From: Bacteroides sp.
Lineage (GTDB): Bacteria; Bacteroidota; Bacteroidia; Bacteroidales; Bacteroidaceae
Direction: 5' to 3'
Assembly: GCA_015060735.1 (NCBI GenBank)
Contig: SUXX01000002.1
Span: 78,566 to 142,565, forward strand
DNA length: 64,000 nucleotides
Positions 1 through 8,795 of the stretch are shown in pieces; positions within the stretch are counted from its first letter, which is position 1, and every line of letters begins with the position of its first letter. Below the pieces are notes generated by a model. The model was not told the origin of the DNA, made no database searches, and worked only from the letters and a program-made list of their open reading frames with translations. The position numbers and the translations under genes were made by a program.

Positions 1-645
1 TAATGTACCTTTATTTGTCGTCACTAAACCAGGAATACGATAAGATTCCACTCCATCGTCACCTGAATGTCTGACTCCAATGCCCAGATAGCGAGCTTGT
101 TGTTTGTTCACATTTTGTATCGGAGCATACACTTCATCCAGCTTAACACTGACGATGCTGGCAGATACCTTAGAACGGACAGATGCATTGGGACGCATCT
201 GCAAGCTAATCCAAAAATAATTAATCCCTGGGAATAAATGCTGATTGGCCTGAAGAATAAATTCACGCTGAGGAGAATCTATTCGGGATTTCAAAACAGA
301 ATAAGAAGGATTAGCCACAAGTGTATTCCCAGGCAAACGATTGGCTATATAATCCACATTCGGAGAATAATAGATACCCGGACGACCGGCTCCTTCTGTT
401 CCGCTATAATAGAGTTTTACTGCCGCAATTTCTTCTAAATTAACCGATGCATCAAAACAAAGCTTCACTTCCTTCAAGGATTTATTCTGCTTGGCATCCA
501 CCCTTACATTGAAAAGCACATTATCTTGCCTTTCAATTAAAATGGGGATTTGAGGCTCGTATACAGCAACTGTATCTTGAGCATAAACATGCTGAACAAA
601 AAGCCAGCATAGGACGGAAATCCATATCGAAGATTGTGTTTTCAT
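1..645 (-). CDS. Exo-alpha-sialidase, N-terminal part (cut by window edge)
   Basis: Reading leftwards from the ATG at 645, an open frame of 215 codons runs off the window start. It begins with a signal peptide ending VYAQ. About 175 residues follow that look like the beta-sandwich domain preceding the catalytic propeller in Bacteroides sialidases. Near residues 185-205 comes GIGVRHSGDDGVESYRIP, where YRIP matches the (F/Y)RIP motif that opens the sialidase catalytic domain and carries the Arg that binds the sialic acid carboxylate. The inferred job is release of terminal sialic acid from host glycans outside the inner membrane. The Asp-box repeats and catalytic Tyr/Glu lie outside the window, so activity cannot be judged. 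Confidence 0.8.
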   Translation of the reverse strand, partial: MKTQSSIWISVLCWLFVQHVYAQDTVAVYEPQIPILIERQDNVLFNVRVDAKQNKSLKEVKLCFDASVNLEEIAAVKLYYSGTEGAGRPGIYYSPNVDYIANRLPGNTLVANPSYSVLKSRIDSPQREFILQANQHLFPGINYFWISLQMRPNASVRSKVSASIVSVKLDEVYAPIQNVNKQQARYLGIGVRHSGDDGVESYRIPGLVTTNKGTL

Positions 646-759
646 GGCATACTCTTTAACTCGGTAAAATTAAAAAAATGTATAGACATGCCCAAATAAA
701 TACACAAAAAAGGACTATAAAAAGAATATTTCCTTATTATAGTCCTTAAAACAATGTTG

Positions 760-831
760 TACACCCGATGAGAATCGAACTCATATCGTCGGAACCGGAA
801 TCCGGTATTCTATCCATTGAACTACGGGTGC
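760..831 (-). tRNA. tRNA-Arg (anticodon CCG)
   Basis: The minus strand folds into a full cloverleaf: a 7-bp acceptor stem (GCACCCG with CGGGTGT, the first pair G-U), a D arm GTTC/GAAT, an anticodon loop TTCCGGT giving anticodon CCG, and a T arm ATGAG-TTCGATT-CTCAT. The anticodon reads CGG, so the tRNA carries arginine. No CCA is encoded. The first anticodon-stem pair looks mismatched. The gene stands alone between the sialidase and asnA genes. Confidence 0.95.
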
Positions 832-991
832 CTATTTCATAAGCGGTGCAAATGTACAAATAATCTCATTCAATGCCTAACAAAACCGCAAAAAAGTCAC
901 AAAATCAAACGAACGTACAGCAAACTAAGCTTTTCACAAACATATTGATTATTAATTACCCCTTTCTTCTACCAACAATACAAAAAATCAC

Positions 992-999
992 TATATTTG
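992..999 (+). promoter_or_regulatory. Promoter -7 box for asnA
   Basis: TATATTTG matches the Bacteroidetes -7 consensus TAnnTTTG exactly and lies 32 bases before the asnA start codon. No clear TTTG -33 element is visible. The rest of 646-1031, apart from the tRNA gene, is AT-rich and shows nothing else. Confidence 0.55.
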
Positions 1000-1031
1000 C
1001 GAACGATTAATACTAAAAGAAAAGAACAACC

Positions 1032-2072
1032 ATGAGCTATCTTATCAAACCCAATAACTATAAGCCATTACTTGATTTAAAGCAAACAGAACTGGGAATC
1101 AAACAAATAAAGGATTTCTTCCAACAGAACTTATCCTCCGAATTACGTTTGCGAAGAGTAACTGCTCCCCTATTCGTCTTAAAAGGGATGGGTATCAACG
1201 ATGACTTAAGTGGCACAGAGCGAGCCGTATCCTTTCCCATCAAGGATTTGAACGATTCGCAGGCAGAAGTCGTACATTCATTGGCCAAATGGAAACGATT
1301 GACTTTGGCCGAATACAAGATTGGTCCGGGCTACGGCATCTACACCGATATGAATGCTATCCGTGCTGACGAAGAACTGGGAAATCTTCACTCCCTGTAT
1401 GTAGACCAATGGGATTGGGAACGCACCATCACCCCGGAACAACGAACCGTTTCGTTCTTGAAACAAATCGTAACACGAATCTATTCTGCCATGCGAAGAA
1501 CCGAATACATGATTTGTGAAGCATATCCCCAAATCCGGCCGTTCCTTCCTCATGACATACACTTTATCCATGCAGAAGAATTGCTACAAAAATTCCCCGA
1601 CCTGAGTCCCAAAGAAAGAGAACATGCTATCACCCAAGAATATGGGGCCGTATTCATTATTGGCATCGGAGGGAAATTAAGCGATGGAAAAGAACACGAC
1701 CTTCGTGCTCCCGACTACGATGATTATAGCACCATCGACCCGGCAACCCAACTCCCCGGCTTGAATGGTGACTTACTCATTTGGAATAAGGTACTGAACC
1801 GTTCCATCGAACTTTCATCCATGGGTATCCGTGTAGATAAAGAAGCTTTACTCAGACAATTGCAAATCAGCGGACAAGAACATCGCAAGGAACTTTATTT
1901 TCACAAACGATTATTGGAAGGAAGCTTACCACTCTGTATTGGTGGAGGGATAGGTCAATCACGCCTATGTATGCTTTATCTTCAAAAAGCACACATAGGT
2001 GAAATACAAGCCAGTATTTGGCCCGAAGAGATGAGAAAACAATGCACCGAATGGGGCATGCCATTAATTTAA
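1032..2072 (+). CDS. asnA: Aspartate-ammonia ligase (asparagine synthetase A)
   Basis: This 346-residue protein matches AsnA along its whole length and has the usual family size. AsnA makes asparagine from aspartate, ammonia and ATP in the cytosol and has a class II aminoacyl-tRNA-synthetase-like fold. Recognisable parts are the N-terminal [12 protein letters not shown], the central [10 protein letters not shown], and the C-terminal glycine-rich [11 protein letters not shown], which resembles motif 3 of class II synthetases. The start is an ATG 33 bases after an exact -7 box. ung follows 19 bases downstream on the same strand, so the two may be co-transcribed. Confidence 0.95.
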   Translation: MSYLIKPNNYKPLLDLKQTELGIKQIKDFFQQNLSSELRLRRVTAPLFVLKGMGINDDLSGTERAVSFPIKDLNDSQAEVVHSLAKWKRLTLAEYKIGPGYGIYTDMNAIRADEELGNLHSLYVDQWDWERTITPEQRTVSFLKQIVTRIYSAMRRTEYMICEAYPQIRPFLPHDIHFIHAEELLQKFPDLSPKEREHAITQEYGAVFIIGIGGKLSDGKEHDLRAPDYDDYSTIDPATQLPGLNGDLLIWNKVLNRSIELSSMGIRVDKEALLRQLQISGQEHRKELYFHKRLLEGSLPLCIGGGIGQSRLCMLYLQKAHIGEIQASIWPEEMRKQCTEWGMPLI

Positions 2073-2091
2073 TTACTCACCAAGCCATCAT

Positions 2092-2754
2092 ATGAACGTA
2101 CAAATAGAAGAAAGTTGGAAACAACATTTGTCCTCGGAATTTGAAAAAGATTATTTCATCCGTTTGACTGAATTCGTACGAGCCGAATATCACTCTACGA
2201 CAATCTACCCCCCGGGAAGATTTATTTTCAACGCATTCAATCTTTGTCCTTTCCACAAGACGAAAGTGGTTATCATAGGACAGGACCCATACCATGGCCC
2301 CGGACAAGCTCACGGACTTTGCTTTTCGGTTAATGACGGTGTACCTTTCCCTCCGTCCTTACAAAATATCTTCAAGGAGATTTTATCTGATTTAGGAACT
2401 CCGATTCCTACAAGTGGCAATCTAACTCGTTGGGCTAACCAAGGAGTATTGCTACTGAACGCAACCTTAACCGTCCGTGCTCACCAAGCCGGTTCACATC
2501 AACGAAAAGGTTGGGAAGAGTTTACCGATGCCGCGATTCGCATCCTTGCCGAGCAACAAGAAAACCTGGTTTTCATCTTATGGGGAGCCTATGCCCAAAA
2601 GAAAGGTGCTTTCATTGACCGAAATAAACATTTAGTGTTAGCCTCCGCCCATCCATCACCGCTTTCAGCTTATAATGGTTTTTTCGGGAACAGACATTTC
2701 AGTCGGGCGAATGAATATTTGATTGCTCATGGTAAAGAACCTATTGATTGGTAA
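2092..2754 (+). CDS. ung: Uracil-DNA glycosylase (family 1)
   Basis: This 220-residue enzyme removes uracil from DNA at the start of base-excision repair. The water-activating motif GQDPYHG (residues 63-69, catalytic Asp65) is present. So is the C-terminal [13 protein letters not shown] motif, with the catalytic His and the leucine/serine loop that pushes into the minor groove. The length is normal for family 1. The gene lies 19 bases after asnA and is followed at once by a strong hairpin terminator shared with the converging lptD gene. Confidence 0.96.
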   Translation: MNVQIEESWKQHLSSEFEKDYFIRLTEFVRAEYHSTTIYPPGRFIFNAFNLCPFHKTKVVIIGQDPYHGPGQAHGLCFSVNDGVPFPPSLQNIFKEILSDLGTPIPTSGNLTRWANQGVLLLNATLTVRAHQAGSHQRKGWEEFTDAAIRILAEQQENLVFILWGAYAQKKGAFIDRNKHLVLASAHPSPLSAYNGFFGNRHFSRANEYLIAHGKEPIDW

Positions 2755-2785
2755 AAAAGGTCTGCTTGAGAAGCAGACCTTTTTT
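2753..2785. terminator. Bidirectional terminator between ung and lptD
   Basis: A 9-bp stem, GGTCTGCTT with AAGCAGACC, closes a 3-base loop. A run of A lies before it and a run of T after it, so it can stop transcription from both converging genes. Confidence 0.88.
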
Positions 2786-2786
2786 A

Positions 2787-5534
2787 TTAATACCATGTAA
2801 CCGCACTACCCGTATTACTACGCTGATCCCATTTCAAAGCATCAGTAAGCATCGTTGATAATGCACGGATGCTGAAATTATACGATGTAAACGGACCAAA
2901 CACCAAACCGCAACTCATGGTAAAACAGTGCAAGTCACGAGTGATATTAACCGTTGTCATAGACATCTTTTTTTGAGTAAAATCATAGCCCGACGAATAG
3001 TTCACATTCCAACGACTACCCAATCTGACATTACCACTGGCATTCAATGAATGGGTTAATGAATAAGGATAACGCATCGTCTTTTTATTGAATTTTTCCT
3101 TATCCCTATTTTCACGAATGCTATAACTATAACTTAAACTCAAAGACCAAGGCATCTTGAACGCCAAATATCCATCCTCATCAATTCGAGCCTGCTCCTT
3201 CTTTCGAGGTTGGGATTGCTTCTTTTTCAATTCGGCCTGTTCCTCCTCAGTCATGTAATCATCATACACTTCTTCCTCATCTTCTTTCTTGTCCTTTTCA
3301 TCCTTTTCTCCAAACCATTTCTTCCAGGTATCATTATTAAATGTATAGGAGAACGAACCACTATATCCTTGGAAACGCCCGAAACGTCCATACGACCATT
3401 CCGTACGGTCGCCCACCACGATATTACCGTTCTTATCAAACTGATAAGCATAAGTGGCAAACGATGCATTCATATTAAAGGTATAGCTCTTAGAAAGCTT
3501 CAAACGAAGATTCATACTCAAGTCACTCCATGGACGTACTTTGGCCGCGGCATTGTAGGACATACTTGCCGAAAGCTGGTCAATCAAGCTGATTTTCTTC
3601 ACCCCGGTAGAGTCTTTATCCGACTTGACTTTCATCTCCACATTATTATCTATGGCAAAGTTGAACGATTTCTGCATGCCTTGTCCCGGTACACCAAATG
3701 CCATACCTTGATAAGGAGAATATTCCACCGTACGCACTTCACCCTTTTCGTCGGTATAAGTATAGGTATCGTAATAACCATATCGAGCAGCACCAAAGTC
3801 CGGAGCATAACTGAAACCAACCGAAGGAGTGAAGACATGACGAATCATCTGCACTTTGTCACCAAACATCTTCCAAGGTTTGAAGAAACCATACAATTTG
3901 GTATTCATCTGCAAGCTCATGTTGTAATTATACACACGATTGAACCCGCTGATGGTATCTCTCCGCACACTACCAACCGCATTAGGGTCATAACTCTGCA
4001 TGACTTTGCGGGTGTACCAACGCTCGGTATAGTTAAAGGTCGGCACAATATTGAAATACTTGAACAGAGTGAATGTAGCGGTTACGGGAATATTATGTTG
4101 GAAACCGTTGTTCCATTCACTTAGGCTCTGTTTCAATATCAAATTATCTTTCGTATTGATAGAGTTTGTAATACGTCCGGTATATTGAAGTGAAATTTTC
4201 TCATACCATCGTTCTTCACCGGCTGCTTTCTTTCGCTTGAACGGATAAATACGATTCAAAGAGATGTTCATATCCGGCAAGGTTACACTCAATGATGAGT
4301 CGCGTGTGTTTTGAGTGACATTGAACGTGCTCGAGATATTCAACCCAATGGACGGGAATGTGCGTGAATAGCTGACACTAGACGTCTTGGTATTGTTTGA
4401 ATATTGTGCAGGGTTATACAAACTACTCAAATTTCGTTGGTCATAACTACTTGTAGCAAAGTTCACATTGGCCGAGAAGGTACTGTTAGGGTTTGCCTTC
4501 GGATCCTGACGATGCGACCAGGCTATACGGAAGTCCTTGGTTACCATATAGTCGGGCATGTTTTTCTCGCCGGTTTTCGTCACCAAATAGCTGGCATTGA
4601 ACGAGCCGCTGTACTTGTATCGCTTGTTATAATTAGATTGTGCCGAAAGCCCCCACGAACCTTTCGTGAAGATTTCGCCCAACACTTTCAAGTCTATATT
4701 GTCGCTGATAGCAAAGTAATATCCCCCATCACGCAAGTAAAAACCACGGTTGGTTTCATCCCCGAAAGTAGGCATGATAAAACCTGAGGAATAGCTGCTA
4801 TTGAACGGGAAGAACCCGAAAGGAATTGCTATTGGCAAAGGTACGTCTTCCACCACCAACTGAGCCGGCCCAAAGACGGCATTTTTCTTCGGACGAACTT
4901 TAGCCATGGAGAGCTTCAAATAGAAATGCGGATGTTCGTGATTGTCGCAAGTGGTATAGATACCCGAACGCATGTAGATTTCATCATTCGGTCCTTTTTT
5001 GGCTTCTTCACTGACCACATAACCTTCGCCTTGTTGGGTAACGATGTTGTTGATGAACCCCTTCTTGGTCTTGAAGTTATAACGCATAACTTTCGATTCG
5101 TAAGGAGTTTCCCCATCCTTGAATACGGGGCTTCCGCTTTCTACACCAGTACTATCGACAAGGCCTCGGGCATATACCGTGCTGCTATCCATATTCATGG
5201 TAATCACGGCTGAGGTCAGTTCTATCTTTTCATAATTCACCTTACCGTCTCCATACAAGTGTGCGAATCCTCCTTCGGTGAAGACAATGGAGTCGTTGGC
5301 CTCGTACACAACCGGAGCATCCAAAGCTTGCGAACGCTTCTTCTGTCCCAACGTATCAAGAGCCACCGTATCCTTACCCAATGTGTCCACCCTTACGGCA
5401 TCAACCTGGAGGCTGTCGGCAAGACGACCTTCGCGTTGTCTGCGTGCCCGTTGGGCACCCGACTCCACGCAAAGCATCAAGCAGGCTACCAATATTATAT
5501 AAGGTATGAATCTATGTAGTTTGTTTTGCGTCAT
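2787..5534 (-). CDS. lptD: LPS-assembly outer membrane protein LptD
   Basis: This 915-residue outer membrane protein starts with a signal peptide (about residues 1-27). An OstA/LptA-like periplasmic domain follows (about 75-230), then a long C-terminal beta-barrel rich in alternating aromatic and polar strands. With LptE it places lipopolysaccharide in the outer leaflet. Cysteines occur in GIYTTCDNHEHPHFY (near residue 200) and in HCFTMSC near the C terminus, spaced in a way that could form the disulphides between plug and barrel known in LptD. A very charged, Lys/Glu-rich insertion (about 745-800) is probably a loop. The gene is monocistronic, with an exact -7 box upstream. Confidence 0.88.
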   Translation of the reverse strand: MTQNKLHRFIPYIILVACLMLCVESGAQRARRQREGRLADSLQVDAVRVDTLGKDTVALDTLGQKKRSQALDAPVVYEANDSIVFTEGGFAHLYGDGKVNYEKIELTSAVITMNMDSSTVYARGLVDSTGVESGSPVFKDGETPYESKVMRYNFKTKKGFINNIVTQQGEGYVVSEEAKKGPNDEIYMRSGIYTTCDNHEHPHFYLKLSMAKVRPKKNAVFGPAQLVVEDVPLPIAIPFGFFPFNSSYSSGFIMPTFGDETNRGFYLRDGGYYFAISDNIDLKVLGEIFTKGSWGLSAQSNYNKRYKYSGSFNASYLVTKTGEKNMPDYMVTKDFRIAWSHRQDPKANPNSTFSANVNFATSSYDQRNLSSLYNPAQYSNNTKTSSVSYSRTFPSIGLNISSTFNVTQNTRDSSLSVTLPDMNISLNRIYPFKRKKAAGEERWYEKISLQYTGRITNSINTKDNLILKQSLSEWNNGFQHNIPVTATFTLFKYFNIVPTFNYTERWYTRKVMQSYDPNAVGSVRRDTISGFNRVYNYNMSLQMNTKLYGFFKPWKMFGDKVQMIRHVFTPSVGFSYAPDFGAARYGYYDTYTYTDEKGEVRTVEYSPYQGMAFGVPGQGMQKSFNFAIDNNVEMKVKSDKDSTGVKKISLIDQLSASMSYNAAAKVRPWSDLSMNLRLKLSKSYTFNMNASFATYAYQFDKNGNIVVGDRTEWSYGRFGRFQGYSGSFSYTFNNDTWKKWFGEKDEKDKKEDEEEVYDDYMTEEEQAELKKKQSQPRKKEQARIDEDGYLAFKMPWSLSLSYSYSIRENRDKEKFNKKTMRYPYSLTHSLNASGNVRLGSRWNVNYSSGYDFTQKKMSMTTVNITRDLHCFTMSCGLVFGPFTSYNFSIRALSTMLTDALKWDQRSNTGSAVTWY

Positions 5535-5559
5535 TACTCTATTTTAAGCTTTAAGGGAG

Positions 5560-5567
5560 CAAAAATA
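5560..5567 (-). promoter_or_regulatory. Promoter -7 box for lptD
   Basis: On the minus strand TATTTTTG matches TAnnTTTG exactly, 25 bases before the lptD ATG. A clear -33 element is not visible. Confidence 0.5.
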
Positions 5568-5622
5568 AGCATTATCCGCCAAATACGAAGAATTTACCTG
5601 AAATTTAATTTATTTTTAAGGC

Positions 5623-6159
5623 TTACAAGAAACTTTCGCACCAGTGATTAAAGCGTTCGACACCTTCTTCGCCATGCTTGGCGATGCTTTTCAGGGCTTT
5701 CTCGATGCTTTTTTCACGATCCAAATGAGTTTTGGAAAAAAACTTATCCGCAAAACATATGACTTGTTCTTCCAAAGACACCGGAAGCATGTCGCGATGT
5801 GGGACGGGCAAGTCGCGTTGAAGAATACTTGCCAAGGAAAGACCGGCACCGGTATGTCGTTCGCACACCAAAGCATGACGGGGATAACCTTCGTTACGCA
5901 CCAACTCAGCTCCCAGGTATCCATGACAAATGTAGGGATGCTTGCCATGGCAATGAATGCCCGGGGCATCCGTGAGAAAGACACCGATGTCGTGCAACAA
6001 GGCTGCTTCTTCCAAAAATTGTTTATCAAGGTTCAACTCGGGGTGACGGTTGGCTATCCAGAGAGCCTTATCAGCCACCGAACGACTATGTGTCAGCAAT
6101 ATATGCTTCAATTCGTTGTCTTCGGGATAATATTTATCAATGATTCCTAATGCATCCAT
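5623..6159 (-). CDS. HD-domain phosphohydrolase, function unknown
   Basis: This 178-residue cytosolic protein has the HD-superfamily metal-binding pattern: HSRSVADKA, then the HD pair in ALLHDIGVF, then CHGYLGAELV and a further His/Asp region (RHTGAG, CFADKFFSK). These proteins are usually metal-dependent phosphohydrolases, but the substrate cannot be read from the sequence. The frame continues to a TTG at 6162, yet the ATG at 6159 is the better start. A divergent -7 box (6197-6190) lies about 30 bases upstream. The neighbour on the other strand, a NamZ-type muramidase gene, shares the same promoter region. Confidence 0.8.
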   Translation of the reverse strand: MDALGIIDKYYPEDNELKHILLTHSRSVADKALWIANRHPELNLDKQFLEEAALLHDIGVFLTDAPGIHCHGKHPYICHGYLGAELVRNEGYPRHALVCERHTGAGLSLASILQRDLPVPHRDMLPVSLEEQVICFADKFFSKTHLDREKSIEKALKSIAKHGEEGVERFNHWCESFL

Positions 6160-6171
6160 CAATTATTTCTT

Positions 6172-6197
6172 TATTTTTGTGCAATATTACAAAATTA
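6172..6197. promoter_or_regulatory. Divergent promoters for namZ-type gene and HD gene
   Basis: Two exact TAnnTTTG boxes point apart: TATTTTTG on the plus strand (6172-6179) for the muramidase gene and TAATTTTG on the minus strand (6197-6190) for the HD gene. With only 10 bases between the boxes, one bound regulator or polymerase could affect both. Confidence 0.6.
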
Positions 6198-6212
6198 TCA
6201 GCACATAGACGT

Positions 6213-7376
6213 ATGAAAAGCATTTATATTTTACCGTTATTGTTTACCCTATGGCTCATGCCGATGCAAGCTCAGACACTCCGCATGGGGGCCGAACGAA
6301 TGGAAAAACTTCTTCCTTTACTGGAAGGCAAGCGGGTGGCACTGACCGTCAATCAGACTTCCGTCATCGGGCCTCAACGGGTTCACCTACTGGATACGTT
6401 GCTTTCCTTGAAGGTCGATGTACGAAAAATCTTCACCCCCGAACATGGTTTCCGTGGTAAGGCAGATGCCGGAGAAACCGTGAAAAACGGAAAAGACACC
6501 AAGAGCGGGCTACCCATCCTTTCGCTTTATGGCAAGAACAAAAAGCCCACCACGGCTCAGTTGGCGGACATCGATGTTGTGGTGTTCGACATTCAGGACG
6601 TAGGGGCACGCTTTTATACCTACATCAGCACCATGCATTACCTCATGGAAGCTTGTGCTGAAAACCAGAAGACATTGATTGTCACCGATCGTCCCAACCC
6701 TTGCGACTACGTGGACGGCCCCATCCGTGAGGCTTCGAAAAAAAGCTTTGTAGGGATGCACCCCATCCCCGTGTTGCATGGATGCACCGTAGGCGAGCTG
6801 GCTAGAATGATTAATGGCGAAGGATGGTTGGAAAGCAGACGCAAATGCCCGTTGACCGTAGTCCCGATACAAGGTTGGAAGCATGGGCAAGCATATTCCT
6901 TGCCCGTCAAGCCATCCCCCAACTTGCCCAACGACCAGGCCATTGCCCTTTACGCCTCCCTATGCCCCTTTGAGGGAACTTCCGTCAGTGTAGGTCGAGG
7001 CACTTACATGCCCTTCCAAATCTACGGTTCCCCCCACATGAAGGGCGAGACCTTCCATTTCAAGCCACAAGCTTTGGAAGGATTCGACAAGAACCCCATG
7101 TATAAGAATCAAGATTGTTATGGGCAAGATCTTAGAGAAGTTGAAGCCCCACAAGGCATCTCCCTGAAGTATGTTATCGAAAGCTATCAACGCTATCGGC
7201 AAGCCGGAAAAGCTGACTTATTCTTTAGCCGTGCCTCGTGGTTCGACCTGCTGATGGGCACCTCCAGCGTACGCCAACAAATCATTGCCGGAGAGGATGA
7301 AGCCACCATCCGTGCCGGGTGGCAAGACAAGCTGGACGCATACCGAAAAATGCGTACCCAATACCTATTATATTAA
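6213..7376 (+). CDS. DUF1343 protein, NamZ-type exo-beta-N-acetylmuramidase (GH171)
   Basis: This 387-residue secreted protein starts at the ATG at 6213; the frame is open from 6150, but that stretch overlaps the promoter. A signal peptide ends at about MQAQ. The DUF1343 hallmarks are present: VNQTSVIG, FTPEHGFRG, FDIQDVGARFYTYI, VTDRPNP and LPNDQAIALY. The founding member, NamZ of Bacillus subtilis, removes MurNAc from the non-reducing ends of peptidoglycan fragments. The same reaction is inferred here, for cell-wall turnover or scavenging in the periplasm. An amidase gene follows, which fits a cell-wall role. Confidence 0.8.
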   Translation: MKSIYILPLLFTLWLMPMQAQTLRMGAERMEKLLPLLEGKRVALTVNQTSVIGPQRVHLLDTLLSLKVDVRKIFTPEHGFRGKADAGETVKNGKDTKSGLPILSLYGKNKKPTTAQLADIDVVVFDIQDVGARFYTYISTMHYLMEACAENQKTLIVTDRPNPCDYVDGPIREASKKSFVGMHPIPVLHGCTVGELARMINGEGWLESRRKCPLTVVPIQGWKHGQAYSLPVKPSPNLPNDQAIALYASLCPFEGTSVSVGRGTYMPFQIYGSPHMKGETFHFKPQALEGFDKNPMYKNQDCYGQDLREVEAPQGISLKYVIESYQRYRQAGKADLFFSRASWFDLLMGTSSVRQQIIAGEDEATIRAGWQDKLDAYRKMRTQYLLY

Positions 7377-7397
7377 GGTCTCCGTATCTTTTCTTCG

Positions 7398-7481
7398 ATA
7401 CACGCCTTCGCAAATGAATAAAACGCGAAGGCATACCGGCTCAAACGTGAAGGCGTATTTCCTCAAACACCTTCACGTTTG
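7398..7481. repeat. Cluster of GAAGGCGT repeats with 12-bp inverted repeat
   Basis: Four short related units lie between two cell-wall genes: ACGCCTTCGC, ACGCGAAGGC, AACGTGAAGGCGT and ACACCTTCACGT. The last two form a perfect 12-bp inverted repeat, CAAACGTGAAGG (7442-7453) with CCTTCACGTTTG (7470-7481), closing a 16-base loop. A small AACCC/GGGTT hairpin followed by TTAT comes just after. The cluster could end the upstream transcript. The same motif recurs at 20.3 kb. Confidence 0.7.
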
Positions 7482-7570
7482 ACTAACCCATTTTTCGGGT
7501 TTTATAGCCACTTTCGTCCAATAAAAGAGAAAACTTGACCATATATAGAGGTGTTCTCATGAAAAATCGC

Positions 7571-7578
7571 TACTTTTG
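7571..7578 (+). promoter_or_regulatory. Promoter -7 box for the amidase gene
   Basis: TACTTTTG matches TAnnTTTG exactly and lies 14 bases before the ATG at 7592. This rules out the longer open frame from 7535 as the real start. Confidence 0.6.
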
Positions 7579-7591
7579 CACCATTATACGT

Positions 7592-8767
7592 ATGATATTC
7601 AATAGACTTTACATAATATCCTTTTTGTGTACGCTATGGTTGGCCCTCCCCATCTCATACTTACGGGCAGAAAACGGGCATTTTACCGTAGTCATCGACC
7701 CCGGACACGGCGGACGTGACCCCGGTGCCATCGGACGACGAGGTAAGGAAAAGACCATCAACCTGAACGTAGCCTTGAAGTTGGGCAAACTCATCCAAGA
7801 CAATTGCAAGGACGTGAAAGTGGTTTACACCCGTCAGAAGGATGTCTTTGTCCCTCTGGACAGACGTGCCCAAATAGCCAACAACGCTAAAGCCGACCTC
7901 TTCATTTCCATCCACACCAATTCGGTAGCCAGAGGACGCACCGTTCGGGGTACAGAAACCTATACATTGGGGCTTCACCGTACCGATGATAATCTGGAAG
8001 TGGCGAAAAAAGAAAATGGCGTAATCCTCATCGAAAGCGATTACGAACAACGATATGCAGGCTTCAACCCCAACTCGGCTGAGAGCTACATCATCTTCGA
8101 ATTCTTACAGGACAAGAATATGGAAAGCAGTGTTCAACTGGCTACCCTCATCCAAAAGCAATTCAAGACCACGGCCAAACGCATCGACAAAGGGGTACAC
8201 CAAGCCGGCTTCCTCGTACTCAGAGAAACCAGCATGCCCGGAGTATTGGTGGAGTTGGGCTATATCTCCACCCCCGATGAAGAACGCTATCTGCTGACCG
8301 AAAGCGGTACTGATGCCCTGGCTCTAAGCATCTATCGGGCTTTCCTCGGTTATCGACAACAAAACTCCGCCATCACAGGAAAAGCCACGGCCAAGGCATC
8401 ATCGGCTCAAGACAAGCCCATAGCCCGCCCTGCAAAGCCTCAAGCGAAGACTCCGGCCAAAGAGTCCCCAAAGAAAGCTGAAGAAAAAAGCTCGTCAGCC
8501 ATACCGGTCTTCAAAATACAGATATTGACCTCCGACCGTAAATTGGCCTCAGGCAACAAGCTGTTCAAAGGACTTAAGCCTGTTGGCTATTACCAGGAAA
8601 ACGGCATCTACAAATACACTTACGGCGAAAGTACAGATTATAATAAGGTGTTACGCACCAAAAAACAAATAGCCTCCAAATTCAAGGGAGCTTTCATCAT
8701 TGCATTCAAGAACGGAAAGAAAATGAATGTCAATGAAGCCATCAAAGAATTCAAGAACAATAGATAA
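7592..8767 (+). CDS. N-acetylmuramoyl-L-alanine amidase (Amidase_3) with SPOR-like tail
   Basis: This 391-residue secreted zinc amidase cuts the MurNAc-L-Ala bond of peptidoglycan. After a signal peptide come the Amidase_3 motifs: VIDPGHGGRDPG (first Zn His), INLNVALKLG, SIHTNS (second Zn His) and VLVELGYIS (catalytic Glu). An Ala/Lys/Pro-rich linker (about residues 255-295) leads to a C-terminal domain, VFKIQILTSDRKLASG onward, that resembles SPOR peptidoglycan-binding domains. Such a tail would recruit the enzyme to glycan stripped of stem peptides at the septum. The start is fixed by the -7 box at 7571. The MCE gene follows 28 bases on. Confidence 0.9.
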   Translation: MIFNRLYIISFLCTLWLALPISYLRAENGHFTVVIDPGHGGRDPGAIGRRGKEKTINLNVALKLGKLIQDNCKDVKVVYTRQKDVFVPLDRRAQIANNAKADLFISIHTNSVARGRTVRGTETYTLGLHRTDDNLEVAKKENGVILIESDYEQRYAGFNPNSAESYIIFEFLQDKNMESSVQLATLIQKQFKTTAKRIDKGVHQAGFLVLRETSMPGVLVELGYISTPDEERYLLTESGTDALALSIYRAFLGYRQQNSAITGKATAKASSAQDKPIARPAKPQAKTPAKESPKKAEEKSSSAIPVFKIQILTSDRKLASGNKLFKGLKPVGYYQENGIYKYTYGESTDYNKVLRTKKQIASKFKGAFIIAFKNGKKMNVNEAIKEFKNNR

Positions 8768-8795
8768 AACGAACTAAAAAGCATCAACAAAAAAA

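Noticed and set aside
3210..4124. 304-residue plus-strand open frame
   Set aside because: It is antisense to lptD, and its product is low-complexity with no known domain.
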